Shown here in pieces: positions 20,018-31,658 of a stretch of 64,000 bases of DNA. Source of the DNA: Amaranthus tricolor (taxonomy: Eukaryota > Streptophyta > Magnoliopsida > Caryophyllales > Amaranthaceae); the NCBI RefSeq assembly GCF_026212465.1, contig NC_080057.1:13087739-13151738 (forward strand), given 5' to 3'. A program made the position numbers and the translations under genes. Below the pieces are notes generated by a model. It did not search any database, had not been told where the DNA came from, and saw only the letters and a program-made list of their open reading frames with translations. How positions within the stretch are numbered: the stretch's first letter is position 1; every line of letters begins with the position of its first letter.

Positions 20018-23000
20018 ACGGTCTTGCTTGTTTCGTAATTTTCATAATTCATATATCATCTTTAAATCATACAGAACACCAAGATTCGGTCTGGTATGCG
20101 GTTTAGACCAAACTCTGTTCAGCCCTCTAAATATCCAGTATTTCCACAAAAAATGTACACATTTCAAGTCAATTTATTACAAGACATCTAGTATTAAGTT
20201 TTAAGTATGATCAAGACTTCTTTATTGAAGAAGTGGCAATTTCAGAACCAAGCTTCCCCACTCATAATCCAGAAAGACTTTTCATTAGTCAAGGAATAAA
20301 GGTATTGAAAAAATTCCTCCATCGTTGGCTCTGTTTTTCAATTAGGTTACAAGTTAATGGAAATTATCTCGGCAAAGTCTTTTATGATTAGAAAATTAAC
20401 ATTTTGTGGACAATAAATTTGATTTTGATTACCAAAGCAAAAAGTCATCTTACAAATGACCAAACTCACCGAAACAGAGTAGCACAAACAACAAAATCTA
20501 ACTTCAGCCAAAATCAATTTTTTTTAAAAAAAAATATATATAAATGCTAATTTCAACTAAGAGTGCACTGTTAAGGAGGGCTGAAAGGGGATTTTCATTC
20601 CATTATCTAATGCCATTAAGTGTCTGCCACTTAATGTGGCATTTGGGGGTTAGATGTCGCAATATTACCCTTATTAGTAATAACAAACGTCAAGTGCAAC
20701 TTCACCTAAATAAGAAGTGCACATGATTAAATAAGTCATTTACTTTAGTCAATTATAATTTAAAACCACAGAACTATCAATCTTTAGCACCAATGAAATA
20801 AAGGACATAAATAACATATGCTCTAACTAGTTCAACAAATTCAAAACAAAAAAGGTGAGAACAACTTATATGCCGAACAGCTACTGCTAAGAGAAAGACA
20901 TTGAGGATGCAAGAATTCAGTACACAAGGCCTTATCAACTTTGAGTAAATTGGGACTCACTCAAATCACGAATATTCTCTTTGGATTATGACACAACATA
21001 ATAGGATCTAGATATAAAGTCAAACCAGTTTTCTGCATAAGTCGCCGCATAAAACACACAAAACTACACACACATCTCATCCACAGCTACACAATTCCCC
21101 ATTTGTTGTATATTGACAAAAATTAAGCTAATGTAGGGAGTCACGCCAATATCATTAAAATGATAAGTGACATGGGACAAAGTGACATCCCTGTTATCTA
21201 TATAATGAACTGTCGGTTGCAGATTCTAATAAACCCCACCCAAGTGTGGAACACAAGATTGGTCAAGTAAAAATGTAAGACATTTTAGGACTTTGACAAA
21301 CTTTTTAAAATCAATCAAATCGACTAGCTGCTACAGTACCCATGCAAGCATGGACAATGAGAGAAGCAGAAAGTTGAACAAATGGCTCAGCAACAACAAT
21401 TTACTGTCAAAAATGGAAAACGATGTAAAGAAAATAGAACAAGCTAGCAATTAGACGAATAGAAGGGAACAAAAACCTTACATTGGGTGTGGAAAGAATG
21501 TCATCATAAGGATCAGGAATTGGTCCATCTAGTTGTGGAATATTGGAAGAGCATCCTTTTTGCAATTCAAATGTGCCACCTTTTCCGGTAGGCTTGCTTT
21601 GTAAAAACTAATACAAATTAAAAGTTAGTTACTCCACTAAGAACTCTCAATGACAATGTTAAGAAAGTAAGCCCCTTTGTAAATGTTTATACAAACAAAT
21701 ATGTATTTGACAATATACAAAATATTGTAAATTAATAAACAAGATCAAAGAGCAAAGATAACAATCTGAGTTCACACAAGAGTAAGACGCATTGTGATAG
21801 TAATACACATTACAAAAAGCAATCAACTCATTTGCTCAAAGGCAGAAAAAAGAAGAAATCAAGAAACAATCATTAGAAAATTAAAACCCTTGGCAGTTCG
21901 CACATGTTGCTTAGATAACTCAAGCTCAAGATTTCTAGAACTCTTAGATCCAAGATCTAAACATATGTGGAACTATGAAAATTTTCATTATCCCAACTCC
22001 CAATGCCATTAGATGGCTCCTACCTAGGTGGGGTTATGGAAAGGTCAGATACATCTTACCCTTGTAAAAAAAGAGGTTGCTTCCAAATGACCCTTGATAA
22101 CAAGGATCATGTGCAACTTTACATAAATAAATGCATATGAGTTAACGAGCCAATTGTGGAACTATAGCACAGATAAATTTCCTGACTACAAATAACACAC
22201 AAACTTTAATGCAAAAAGGTAAGAGGGGGTACATTCCGCCAATTGACTACTCAACCAGAACTATCTGATGTGTGAAAGTACTAACCAATTTATTTTGCTT
22301 AGGAAACCACAGTATTATGTATCTTGAAACTTAAAAGCAGTTCCTAGATAATTCGTATGTTAGCACATACATATTCTTCAGTATCATAGAGTCTAGTAAA
22401 ACTTGAAGGAAGTTCCTTAACAATTACCATATGTTCTAACAGCTACTAAATATGGCATCTTTAAAACCATCTCGATCACCATATCATATATTACTGCCTA
22501 ACTCCAAACATCCAAAATTATAACCTTCCGTATTTAGTCTCTCTTTCACAGCAAGCTCCAATTTGTAGTTATTGCTATAAATACTTTCAAAACAATAGGT
22601 AAATGTAGGAATCTTCAATATTTTCTTTATGCCCAAAAGTCAACATCCATTTTCCTGGAGCATATTGTACCAAATAATCTCACAACAATTTCCCTTACTA
22701 AAAAAACAGTCACTTCAACATTAAGTACAAAAAATAACTTGTGTAATCTTGACATATCATCCCAAAACAATAAACTGCCAGTGGCCAACACAGTTCGTGT
22801 TGTGTTTATGCTTACTCTAATCCCCCAAAAATATATACAGAACAAATAGTCACTTTAACATTAAATGTTAAAGTTACTGTTAAGAAATTGTAAAGGGATC
22901 TTAGACAATAATGTCAATAGACAAAATTAAGTAGGCCCCTGAGCTTAGGATCTCGACACAATTACAGTTACTAAAAAATATTTTTATTATTTTATAATAA

Positions 23001-26000
23001 AAAACCATTCTGTAAAGTTTTACAATGTCAGATCTCATTTTGAAAATACTAAATTCTTGTTTTGATTCTATCAAGAAAAGAAGTAATTTCCATACGAAGT
23101 TGAGCCTATTCAATCCCTCCTCTACCCAATAGTACAACCAATATCAATCAAGGAAAACTTATCACTTAGGATCTAAACACGGGTACACTAACTAATAAAT
23201 ATTTTTAGTATTTTTACGAAAAACCCATTTGTAAAGTTTTAGTGTTTAATTCTCATTTTAGGAAAATTAAAATTTATGAATTTCATCGAGAAACAAAGTT
23301 TTATACAAAGGAACATATTAAGTTGAGCCTTACACCCAACAACCCTCCACCACTCAATAATATTACTAGTATCAATTGTAGAAAAGTGATATAGCAAAGT
23401 CCCAGCAAACTGACTCTATTAAAGCTGTCTTTGTTGACCGAAGGACAATCACCCACCAAGTAAAAAAAAAAATAAAACCTCTAATTTTTCATTTCATTTC
23501 CACGCTAATTGATGAGTCAAGTTTCAGATCTAAACATTTTAAAGAGTGAAACAAGATCTGAAGAAATGGTGTTCATTTCAAAGGAAATATGAATCTAGTT
23601 AAGATAAGATGAAATTAGAAAGTTAAACCCATTTATCCTTCAAAACTCTTACTTACATCTCATACTTATCGCTAGAGCATGTGATGTCAAGTGTCAACAC
23701 AAGTAACGCAGGAGCAATAGGAAAAATCACAAATACGCAGTGAGCATAAAAAGCATTATAGCTATCATCATTGTGGTTGGTCAGCAACAAGTTAACAAAT
23801 GTTTATTAATTCATGAAAATATTATCATTGTTAGCATAGAACATTGTCCTAATGAGAATTCAACTAAACTAGAAAGAAAACCAGACAGTTTGTGCATGAA
23901 CAAAGACATCTACATCAAAAAAGTAGGACATCCAAAGCAGAAATCTTCGATTGTTTTCTCTTTTATAGTCTAGCTGACTCATGCTTGTTTAAGTGACCAC
24001 ATCTTCTACTAGCAGCATAGAAAAATAGCTTGATGATAAACTAATATTTCAGTAGAGGAATCACATAAACATTATCATCATTAGGATTCGTCACAAAGTA
24101 TTTTGAGAATGACGGATTCAATCTATTAGCAACCATTTTTGAAGGAAGTCAAAAGTCCATCCTCTATGAAAAAGATTCCAAGCTAAATAAGTGTCACAGT
24201 CCAATTACCCGGCTATCTCATATTTTGCAGCTCTATCATTAAGTCAATTCATGAATAAAATCAACACATGGTTGATGCTCAAGAGTCTAGATAGTCATAC
24301 AATTGACATTTCTTCTCGAAAGACTTCATTCATGTTTCATCAACCATTTCTCATAAACAGCTCTTGTAGTCTCCTCAATAAATGGTATCTCAACTAAATG
24401 TCGAATGCATATCCAAGATTGGGATATCCAAACCAAATTTCAAGTCAGAATTTAAAATCAAGCATGCTTAACCAGAAACGATGTGCAGCAAAATGAATAA
24501 ATATTTCCATGATACACAATGATGAAAACCTTATCGTTCCTTGCCAGGACTCGTACCCTCACACCATCAACATTTTTATTAGTATATCAAAGGAATAAAA
24601 GCAACTAAGCAGCATATACTGCTCTTGTACCTTATATCATACAGTTCAACCTAAGCCCATAGGGATGACAATTGTACAATAAATACCAACAAAATCATTT
24701 ACTTTAGACAAGCAGAATATAAGCATAGCACATACAAGATTTATTTTTCCTTCTCTTATCACTCGACATAAGAAAATCCAACTAATTAGCTTAAATTTCA
24801 GTTAAATATCCTACAAACTGAAATGCAATAATGCATGCAAGGTTTTTCAAAACTTTAAAGAACAGCTTGCAAACATCTATGACATACGTACAAGGCATGT
24901 ATCATATGAAATAGGATGTTATCTTTACCTCCAGTTCAAAGTTATCTCCAGCTCCATCTTGTTGCGGTATATATCCACCCCCCTGAAATTGTGGTGGCAA
25001 CTCATCACGTTTTCTCTTTCCAGTAGGTCCGGTAAAGAAGTCCTGGATAGAGATCCCAAAAGATAGTAGAGTGGAATGCTATAGGTTAAACTGTGGTTCA
25101 CAAGTATTTCATAATTCCATATTGATCAAAATAAAAAAAAATATTGACAAAAAACTGAACGCATCACTTAAGCACCTCATACAAGAAATTTAAGAAAAAT
25201 GACCAAGCAAAGACTAAGATTCACCTGAATTGGTTGTGAGGTTCCTCTATCCACCTCTTCACGTCCTTCTACATAAGCTACATTACATACACAATGTTAT
25301 TATTAACCACTAAAGATAAGATGGCAAATTGAACAATATATCATTGACTTATACTTACCCACATTAACATCCACACCAATTGTAGGTCTCTGATTCATCC
25401 ATGATGAAGGTGGTAGCTGTAAGGCCGTTAAAATTTAGCAACAATTCTATAACCAAAACAAACAATAAATACGAAATACACACATTAACAAGCTTGACAC
25501 TCATATTTCAAGAATTCAGGCCTTTTTCTTCCATTGTTTTAAGGGGGGGGAGGACAAAAGTGCACCTTCCAACAATATAGTCTCCCTATGAAAGAGTAAG
25601 AAAAAAAGTTAAGGGGGCAAGTTTTTTTACAACCTCCTAATTGTATGATACACCTCCAAATAGCCCAACTTTAAACACTAAAGTAATGTTAGTAAACGAA
25701 TACATGAATTATAAATCAATTAAATAACTACAACAACAACAAAAACAAAAATATTACAAGAGACATTCCATCAAACCATCAGATAGGATTGAAATACCAT
25801 GTATGGATCGGGTCTTCCAGCTCCAAGCTTTATGTCAATAGGGGTACCTAAACCTTCATTGGAATTTGGAGTAGAATAATCTGTAGATCCAGTAGGAATA
25901 TTATACATTGAACTTTCTGTTGTTCCGGGCAAAGGAGTCTGAACTGGAGTCTGCAACGATGTCTACAGAGCACAAACATCAAATTCAAGCTCTAAAAGGA

Positions 26001-29000
26001 TATTTTCAAATATTTAACTCTTACTATATACTGTGGTAAACAATTTGAATTGAACTGACCGAACCATATTTCATCAATCGTAGATTTGAACAAGAATAAA
26101 TAAATAATCTTCCAGCAATAACTAAAATGTAATCAAAACTAATTATTATCTCGAATTATATGACTTTAAAAACAAAATGGTATTCAATATTATAGTATCT
26201 GTTTAAATAATATCCTTGTGCATTATCTTTGTTTTAGTGATTGTTCTCCACTTATTGATTTAACAAAAGAAATAAATCACTTCAGATTCATTACGCCACG
26301 CCAGCTATGAAAGAGACACTGTTGATAACCTATAAGAGGCGTAATAAGAAGAATATAAGGAAGAGCAAAGAATAGTATGGCTATGCCAGCTGGACATATA
26401 AAAAACGTGGTTATATATGTACTTTTGAATCTAGTTGTTAGGCTTCATTACTTTGTATAGCCATTTTGTAACAGGAAAAGGATGTGCTGTTTTTTCCTGG
26501 AGCTATAAAATCATCACTATCTTTCTCTCTTTTTCTCTCCCTATCTTCAAATTAATTGCTACATTCTCATTCATCAAGTACTGTTGATCCAATGGTGAAC
26601 CCTACTAACCCACAACAATTAAAACAGATTGAGCAAGATCTCGAAAGAATACAGGATCATTTTTCTGGGCAAGTAGCAGCATTGGAAGAAAGAATGTCAA
26701 GGGAACATGACAACACCAGAGAAGATCATGAAATTACAATAGAGAGGAATCCAATCCTCATAGAAATTTGGAGGCTAAAATGAAGAGTTCCTTGTTCAAG
26801 GCGAATCTAGGGGAGGAAGAGAAGGAGAAATTAGTCAAAAAATGTCAATTGCCATGAAAAAGGATGCAATGAATTTAGAAAGTTTGACCCTACCACTCTT
26901 CAAATGCCAAGAACTAGATTGGTTGTTGATGAGGGCTTAAAAGTACTTTTATTTTTATTGGTTAAATGAAGAAGAAAAAGCAAAGATCGTTGTGGTCTGT
27001 TTAAAGGGCAAAGCCTTGCTTTGGTACTAATGGGAAAACCAACTTACACCGTTGACAACATAGAGGGACTTGAAACCACTGATTATAAGATATTTCAAAC
27101 CTTTTGATGAAGGAGATCTTAATGAACAATGATTGTTAGTAGAGAAAACGGTGACAATGTAGAAGCAGTTAGCCATTTAGAGAAGGGAGCTGAAGCAAGA
27201 CTTATAGGCATTCTTGATAGGATTAAAAGAAAATGTGAAAAAAGAATTCAGTGTCTAGGGGTCTACAACCTTGGAACAAGCAATGGATTGGGCTAAGAAA
27301 ATAGACCAAAAGTTTGGGACTACTTCTTGGCTTGGGGAAAGGATTGGGCTAGACAGTAAACCTGAACCCGCAAATATTAACCCTAACCCTAACCCCAAGT
27401 TGTTTTGATCCTCAAACACTATCCTCGAACCCAAAATTGAGCTAGACTTCTTTTCCCTCACAATACCTAGCTAAAAAAGCACACAACGACCATAGAGAAT
27501 CTTTGAGAAGACTTACCCTTACAGAAGTTCGAGAGAAGCATAAAAGAGAGTTATGTTCCAATGTGATGGTAAGTGATCACTAAAACATAAATGTAGCAAG
27601 AACGAACTTGGTATTATGATAGGAGTGAGGATGATGAGGAACAAGAAGGAGAAGGGAAGATATAGGTGAACCGGTGAACATATCATTAAATTCCGCAATA
27701 GGGATTAAAAACCCAATAATTATGAAATTAGTTGGAATAGAGGAGATTATTATGATGGTTGATCCAGAGGCTACAAATAATTTTATTTCGACCCTTGTTG
27801 ATCAGAAACTAAGAATACCGAGTGAAGAATGTAAAAGATGGAGCTGTCTAAAGAAATGGTGAAGAAATTGTTGGACAAGGGTATGCAAGGGACTAAAGTT
27901 GTACTTACATAGATTAGAGATAGTAGCCCGTCACTCCAATTGGGAAAATCCGATATTATTTTGGGAATTCAATGATTGGAGATTTTGAAGCCACCAGTTG
28001 TTTTAATGTTCCTACCTCGTAAGTTTTTGGTCTTTAAATTTTCATTTTTAAACATTTGTGGGTAAGATCTGAACAGAAATGGTAAAACTCGCCAAGACTC
28101 ACTCAGACTCGTCAGAACACGCTGGAACTAGCCCGTAACAAGCTATAAATTCCAGTTTAACAAGGCTAAAACGAGCTTAAAGCGTGGAGACGCGCCGCAT
28201 TTCCATATAATTCGCGAGATTTCAGAACGGTTGCCTGAAAATCCGAGTCAACTCAACCGTTCTGAGTCAATGCGGCTTTGCTTTGATACCATGGCAAGGA
28301 GGTCTTAGTTAGGATGGATCTGATATACCACACATTACAACCATACTGACAATGATCTTTAGCTACAAGGATCAATGAGAAGCTTGTTTGGCCATATTAT
28401 GGCCCCTATAGGATAATCCAACGAATTAGAAATGTGCCTACAAATTGAAACTACCCAGTACGTGTTTAATTCACCATGTCTTCCATGATTCCTAGTTGCT
28501 TGAGCAGCTACACCTTAAGCCACTTCACCACAGACGAGCAATTTATGACATAAACTTGTGAAGTTCTTTGGGTTCGAGTAGTGGACTCAACTCATTTGTT
28601 GATCCTAGTGCAATGGGAGGAGGGATTAACAAGCTTGAAGGCAACATAGGAGGATTATGCTAAGATGTTTGCCACCTACCTAGATGCCCACCTTGAGGAT
28701 ACGATAGAACTTTTGGCGGTTGGGATTATTACACTAGCTGTATCTACAGTTGATAAACTATAAGAGGCGTGAGAGGCGTGATAAGAAGAATAAAGAGGAG
28801 TTATGATAGCTAGGAAAAACAAAGACTTGTTATGAAATTAATTCGATATGAATTCTTCCTCTTACAATTCTCTTTTCTTTATCTCTCTTTACTCTCTGTT
28901 CTCTTACCATATTTCTTAGTTCTTAAGTAACTTGTTCTCTACCTTGCTTCTTTACTCTCTCTTTGTCCTAATCTCTTTCTTTCTCACATTTGCAATTACC

Positions 29001-31391
29001 GGTTCATTACACCATGTTGTAATAGGAAAAAGTTATGTTGTTTTCTCCTAGAGCTATAAAATCAAGAGTATTGCAGCGTGCTATCTTTCTCTCTTTTTTT
29101 GTCTCTATCCTCAATTTAACTGCTCTTTTTTCTCATTCATCACACACAAGCTAAAATGTCTGCCGAGTGCGAACTAAAAGATCTAAGGGTGGGGTAGAAT
29201 ATGTAAAATTAATTCAATCTTTAAAAAAAAAATGATGTCCATACTAAAATAATAGAAAGGATGAAAAAAAGTTTCCTATAAGATCATTTTATAAAATAAA
29301 TACATCGTACAGATCTGCAAAAAATGATAGTTTTTTTTTTACTTTTTATTTTTCTACTTTATATAGGAAGCTCTTTAGTATTAAAAAGCGCAAGGCTCAC
29401 CAAGGCTCTTAAGGTCCTTAGAGCCAAGGCGCAAAGCACAGGGTGAAGGCGCGAGCTTTTAGTATGCGATGCGCACATTTTCGCTCAAGCTTAAAATTCA
29501 ATTTTGATACATATATAATTCTTCAAACAACATGATATTCATATTTTAGTATAAAAAAACATAAAACATTTATCATTTTTGCGTCAAACACCACTTTAGC
29601 ATAAAACTATTATAATGAGAATACGAAAAATTCCGAAAGTTGTTTTCTTCTTCGCATGCTTTTTATTTTTCTTAAAGAAGGAACGATTTTTCGAACTTCA
29701 TATTCAAGTAAATTTGAGTTTTGAGTTTTACTTCTTTTTCTAACAAACAATTTGCAAAAAAAAGGATAAGTTAATTACCCAACCCAACAAGAAGGCGCAC
29801 CGGCGGATGAGGCGTGAAGCACATTGAGGCGCCCAAGGCGCATACCTCTTATAGTGGGCTTTGCCTCACCAAACCGAGGCGTTTTCACCCAAGCCTGAGC
29901 TCGAGGTGCACAAGGCACAAAGCGAGGTTTAAAACTAAGGGAAGCTCAATTGTGTACATTTGTTTGTTCTAAACAAAATATTGTGGATCAAATCATGTGC
30001 ATTTCTTATTCATGTGCAGTGGCACATGATGGTTTCTATCAAAACCAAATCAAAAAAGTCTCTTTGCTTTCACAAAGGTAAATCCACAAACATTTGTCTT
30101 GCTTAACCATGCCCAGATGTTTCGATGTGATTTACTTAACAAAATTGAGTAATAAAATATTGTACACAGGAAGATCAACTAAAACTGAAAGAACATATAT
30201 GTGTGCAATATTAGAAACATGTTTCAAATGCTAGTTCTACCACCTAGCAACATTTTTTAACTCTCTATAATCACCCAACTAACATGTCTTTTTTCCAAAA
30301 ATATTCACTTGAAATAACTCTTGCTCTTTTTGAGGACTAATATTGTTCCTTTCATACAAACTATTGAATGTTTTAATTTATCCCAGTTTGCTTATTTGGA
30401 AGGCTAATTCCTTCTATAAGCTCTATATTCGGTATTTGACAGGTCCCTACAATAATTTCTAACAATTAATTTCTTAAAGTCCAAGTTCATTTTTTCGGAA
30501 ACAGCTCTTTCATTATAGTAGCAGTCTAATCTTATTTTCTTAAACCAAATTTTTCATGCTTCATAATTGACAAATTCCCTTTAATATAAATTCTGAGTAA
30601 TGTCTGATATAAAGTGACCAAACAAGGTGAGCTGTGAGCCAAAACTGCAAATACAAATTCCAAATAGATAAGATAATTTTATCCTCTTAAGCTACATAGC
30701 TATGGCAAACCATTACATTAAATCCAACCTAAATCTTAAACAATTATCATACCAAATGGAGTAACAATTTTCTGATTAAACTTTTCAGACCAAGAACACA
30801 TTCAAATATCATCAAACTCGAACATTAAAAAAATGGAGAAAAAAACTCACCGGCGTAAACAGCATATCAGCAGTAGGAGTTTCAAACTCTTCGGTACCTT
30901 CATAAGGCATATTCAGATCATGAACTGGCGTAATCCCTGCCCCCGGCGCAGTCCTCGGCACAGCCGGCCTTTCACTCGGCTGCAATACCGCACCGGCTTG
31001 CATCATTTTCATCTCCCAAAGCTACAAAAAAAAAATCAAAAATAACCCAAATAAATAAATCACAAATAAATATCACCCAAAAAAAATCAAATCTCAAAAC
31101 CCTAGAGTCACCCAGATCAGACCACTTAACAACCAATATTATTAAAAATCAACAAAATCACACCCGAAAACACTAATTAGATTACAAAAATGGTAATCTT
31201 GATTTAAAAAAAAAAAAAAGAACACGACTAAACGTCTTTCAAATGAACAACACAACAAAGACACTAACTCCTTGAAGTTCATGAAGAACTTTTTCACCGG
31301 GACCTCCATCACCAACAAAATCTTCACGAACTTTCTCAATGACATCTTCAATGACATGAATATATACAGCGCTTGTAGCAGAAGTCGTCAT
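17289..31391 (-). CDS. TFIIA-L: Transcription initiation factor IIA large subunit (TFIIA alpha/beta)
   Basis: General RNA polymerase II factor that stabilises TBP on TATA DNA together with the gamma subunit. Eleven exons (minus strand): 31269-31391, 30851-31021, 25798-25962, 25359-25416, 25225-25277, 24929-25042, 21482-21607, 18161-18224, 17906-18069, 17734-17817, 17289-17312. All junctions are GT-AG and in phase: 1146 nt, 381 aa, against about 375 in Arabidopsis. The N-terminal helical domain starts SAVYIHVIEDVIEKVREDF and covers residues ~5-55. The central linker is Pro/Thr/Gly-rich and variable (HDLNMPYEGTEEFETPT; SSMYNIPTGS; GKRKRDE). An acidic Asp/Glu run in exon 9 (residues ~310-333) precedes the C-terminal TBP/DNA-binding domain (NTQHLVLAQFDKVTRTKSRW, then WKCTLKDGIMHI). 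The last exon codes only ASGEFDF. Introns 2, 6 and 7 are 4888, 3321 and 3257 bp and filled with repeats, yet the exons show no damage. Confidence 0.95.
17375..17625. mobile_element. MITE-like inverted-repeat element in TFIIA-L intron 10
   Basis: The left side has 'gagacggtctcggtgt' and 'attgggctaaccc'. The right side, reversed, has 'gtgtgagatcgtctca' and 'atcagcccat', giving imperfect terminal inverted repeats. The interior is a chain of near repeats of 'ttaaagtgatnactta'. GAGACNGTCTCA termini are common in plant miniature elements. Boundaries are approximate. Confidence 0.5.
18395..18600 (-). mobile_element. SINE-like short repeat, copy 1 (minus orientation)
   Basis: Read on the minus strand it contains 'atgccattaagtggctcct', 'acctagggtgcattttgg', 'aataagaagtgcacataatt' and 'agtcattttactttagtcc', and matches the plus-strand repeat at 20560 along about 200 bp. 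It lies in intron 7 of TFIIA-L in opposite orientation to copy 2. I cannot show RNA polymerase III boxes, so SINE is a tentative class. Confidence 0.55.
18580..18622. repeat. (AT)n microsatellite
   Basis: AT dinucleotides interrupted once by C at 18600. It abuts SINE-like copy 1 in TFIIA-L intron 7. Confidence 0.95.
18903..19293. mobile_element. Inverted-repeat-bounded element with GTTAC-rich interior
   Basis: The ends 'cttatatgagaaccgtgaga' (18903 onward) and, reversed, 'cttatacgagaaccgtaaga' (19272-19293) match at about 18 of 22 positions. The interior repeats a 'aaaaatgtgttactttt' motif at least six times, first on one strand and then, after 19150, as its complement ('aaaagtaacacatt'-like). 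This looks like a small fold-back DNA transposon in TFIIA-L intron 7. Confidence 0.5.
19318..19340. repeat. (TA)n microsatellite
   Basis: Short TA tract beside the right end of the fold-back element. TA-rich sites are common landing places of miniature elements. Confidence 0.9.
19511..19560. repeat. 21-bp tandem repeat with TTCGACCGAAT motifs
   Basis: 'tcgaccgaatcataattata' at 19511-19531 is repeated at 19532-19552 with one change and starts a third time. The surrounding 19440-19640 holds several more TTCGG/CCGAA half-sites. Confidence 0.8.
19722..19729 (+). promoter_or_regulatory. Candidate TATA box inside TFIIA-L intron 7 (retroelement LTR-like)
   Basis: CTATAAATATA lies in a C-rich context ('ctcccccctttg' upstream, 'caaccaaccaacc' downstream), antisense to TFIIA-L. 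The context resembles an LTR U3/R junction, but I cannot find the LTR ends. Confidence 0.35.
19800..19857. repeat. 29-bp perfect tandem duplication
   Basis: 'atggttcgatctctttctac' onward, 29 bp, occurs twice in a row (19800-19828 and 19829-19857) with no difference. Confidence 0.95.
19925..20011. repeat. Long (AT)43 microsatellite
   Basis: About 87 bp of uninterrupted AT dinucleotide in TFIIA-L intron 7. Open frames here that read IYIYIY are products of the repeat. Expect length polymorphism and assembly uncertainty. Confidence 0.97.
20560..20830 (+). mobile_element. SINE-like short repeat, copy 2 (plus orientation)
   Basis: Shares 'aatgccattaagtg', 'aataagaagtgcacatgatt', 'aagtcatttactttagtcaa' and the tail 'ataaaggacataaataacat' with copy 1 (inverted) and, more distantly, with copy 3 at 21960. 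Intron 7 of TFIIA-L. Confidence 0.55.
21960..22240 (+). mobile_element. SINE-like short repeat, copy 3 (plus orientation)
   Basis: Contains 'ccaatgccattagatggctc', 'ctacctaggtggggttatgg', 'gtgcaactttacataaataa' and 'aactttaatgcaaaaaggta'. It is a more complete relative of copies 1 and 2. Located in TFIIA-L intron 6. Confidence 0.5.
22944..23385. repeat. Diverged 221-bp tandem duplication in TFIIA-L intron 6
   Basis: Both units (22944-23164 and 23165-~23385) begin with CTTAGGATCT and share 'aaatatttttattattttat'-like, 'tctgtaaagttttacaatgt'-like, 'ctcattttgaaaatactaaa'-like and 'gttgagcct' blocks in the same order. Many substitutions and small indels show that the duplication is old. Confidence 0.7.
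26592..27460 (+). pseudogene. Ty3/gypsy Gag remnant
   Basis: Readable blocks are NPTNPQQLKQIEQDLERIQD, then EEEKAKIVVVCLKGKALLWY, then LKPLIIRYFKPF and TLEQAMDWAKKID. They match the order of a plant gypsy capsid region (hydrophobic core, GKAxxWY, RF.P, and the segment before a zinc knuckle). Several stops interrupt it and no zinc knuckle is found. Confidence 0.6.
27674..28020 (+). pseudogene. Ty3/gypsy aspartic protease remnant
   Basis: Reads IMMVDPEATNNFIS where an active protease has a D-(S/C/T)-G-A-T core, so the catalytic triplet is already degraded (DPEAT). LQLGKSDIILGIQ follows in another frame as the usual flap-downstream motif. It is separated from Gag by frameshifts. Confidence 0.6.
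28370..28570 (+). pseudogene. Ty3/gypsy integrase C-terminal remnant
   Basis: 'RINEKLVWPYYGPYRIIQRI' followed by AYKLKLP and IHHVFH in a shifted frame is the GPY/F region of integrase. It directly follows the protease remnant, which defines the internal deletion. Confidence 0.55.
29382..29945. mobile_element. GCGC/AAGGC-rich fold-back repeat in TFIIA-L intron 2
   Basis: The left end is dense in 'aaggcgc'/'aaggctc' motifs and contains a hairpin (GGCTCTTAAGG-T-CCTTAGAGCC, about 29412-29433). The right end (29790-29945) is again dense in 'gaggcgc', 'aaggcgc' and 'aaggcac'. The AT-rich middle lacks them. The GC-rich ends differ sharply from the surrounding intron. A non-autonomous DNA transposon is likely, but the class is unknown. 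Confidence 0.45.
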
Positions 31392-31624
31392 TTTCAACAA
31401 TTACAAATTTGAAATCAGAATCTCCGAGTTCCTTTTTTTCCAACCAAGTTATACAAATCAGAGGATGTATGAATGAAACTCGTGTTTAGAGTGGGCAAGT
31501 AGGGAGTTGATAAGTGAACCGTCGAAGGGTGGAGGACAGGGCGGTGGAGATGGCGGCGGGAGAGAAAGAAGAGAGAGGAGTGGTGACGGAGTAAGCGGAA
31601 TGGAAAAGGATGATTAAAGAGTGA

Positions 31625-31634
31625 ATATAAATAG
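31625..31634 (-). promoter_or_regulatory. Candidate TATA box of TFIIA-L
   Basis: On the minus strand this reads CTATTTATAT, about 235 bp upstream of the start codon at 31391, leaving a 5' leader of roughly 200 nt. The leader region has an open frame (31415-31642) that I regard as non-coding. Confidence 0.45.
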
Positions 31635-31658
31635 GTTTGCATCCGTTTATATTACTTC

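Larger units (their letters stand above)
26320..29142 (+). mobile_element. Internally deleted Ty3/gypsy retrotransposon with both LTRs, in TFIIA-L intron 2
   Basis: The left LTR (26320-26576) starts TGTTGATAACCTATAAGAGG and the right LTR (28748-29142) starts with its counterpart. Both contain a 'gagctataaaatca' TATA context and end in CTCATTCATCA. The right copy has about 140 bp not present in the left. Between them lie degenerate gag, protease and integrase-end remnants, while reverse transcriptase, RNase H and most of integrase are missing. The element is antisense to the host gene. No clear target-site duplication is visible. Confidence 0.7.

Noticed and set aside
19706..20106. Frames reading IYIYIY
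   Set aside because: Product of the (AT)43 microsatellite.
31415..31642. 75-codon minus-strand frame upstream of TFIIA-L
   Set aside because: Lies in the expected 5' leader just downstream of the TATA candidate; His/Leu/Ser/Phe-rich composition without any motif.
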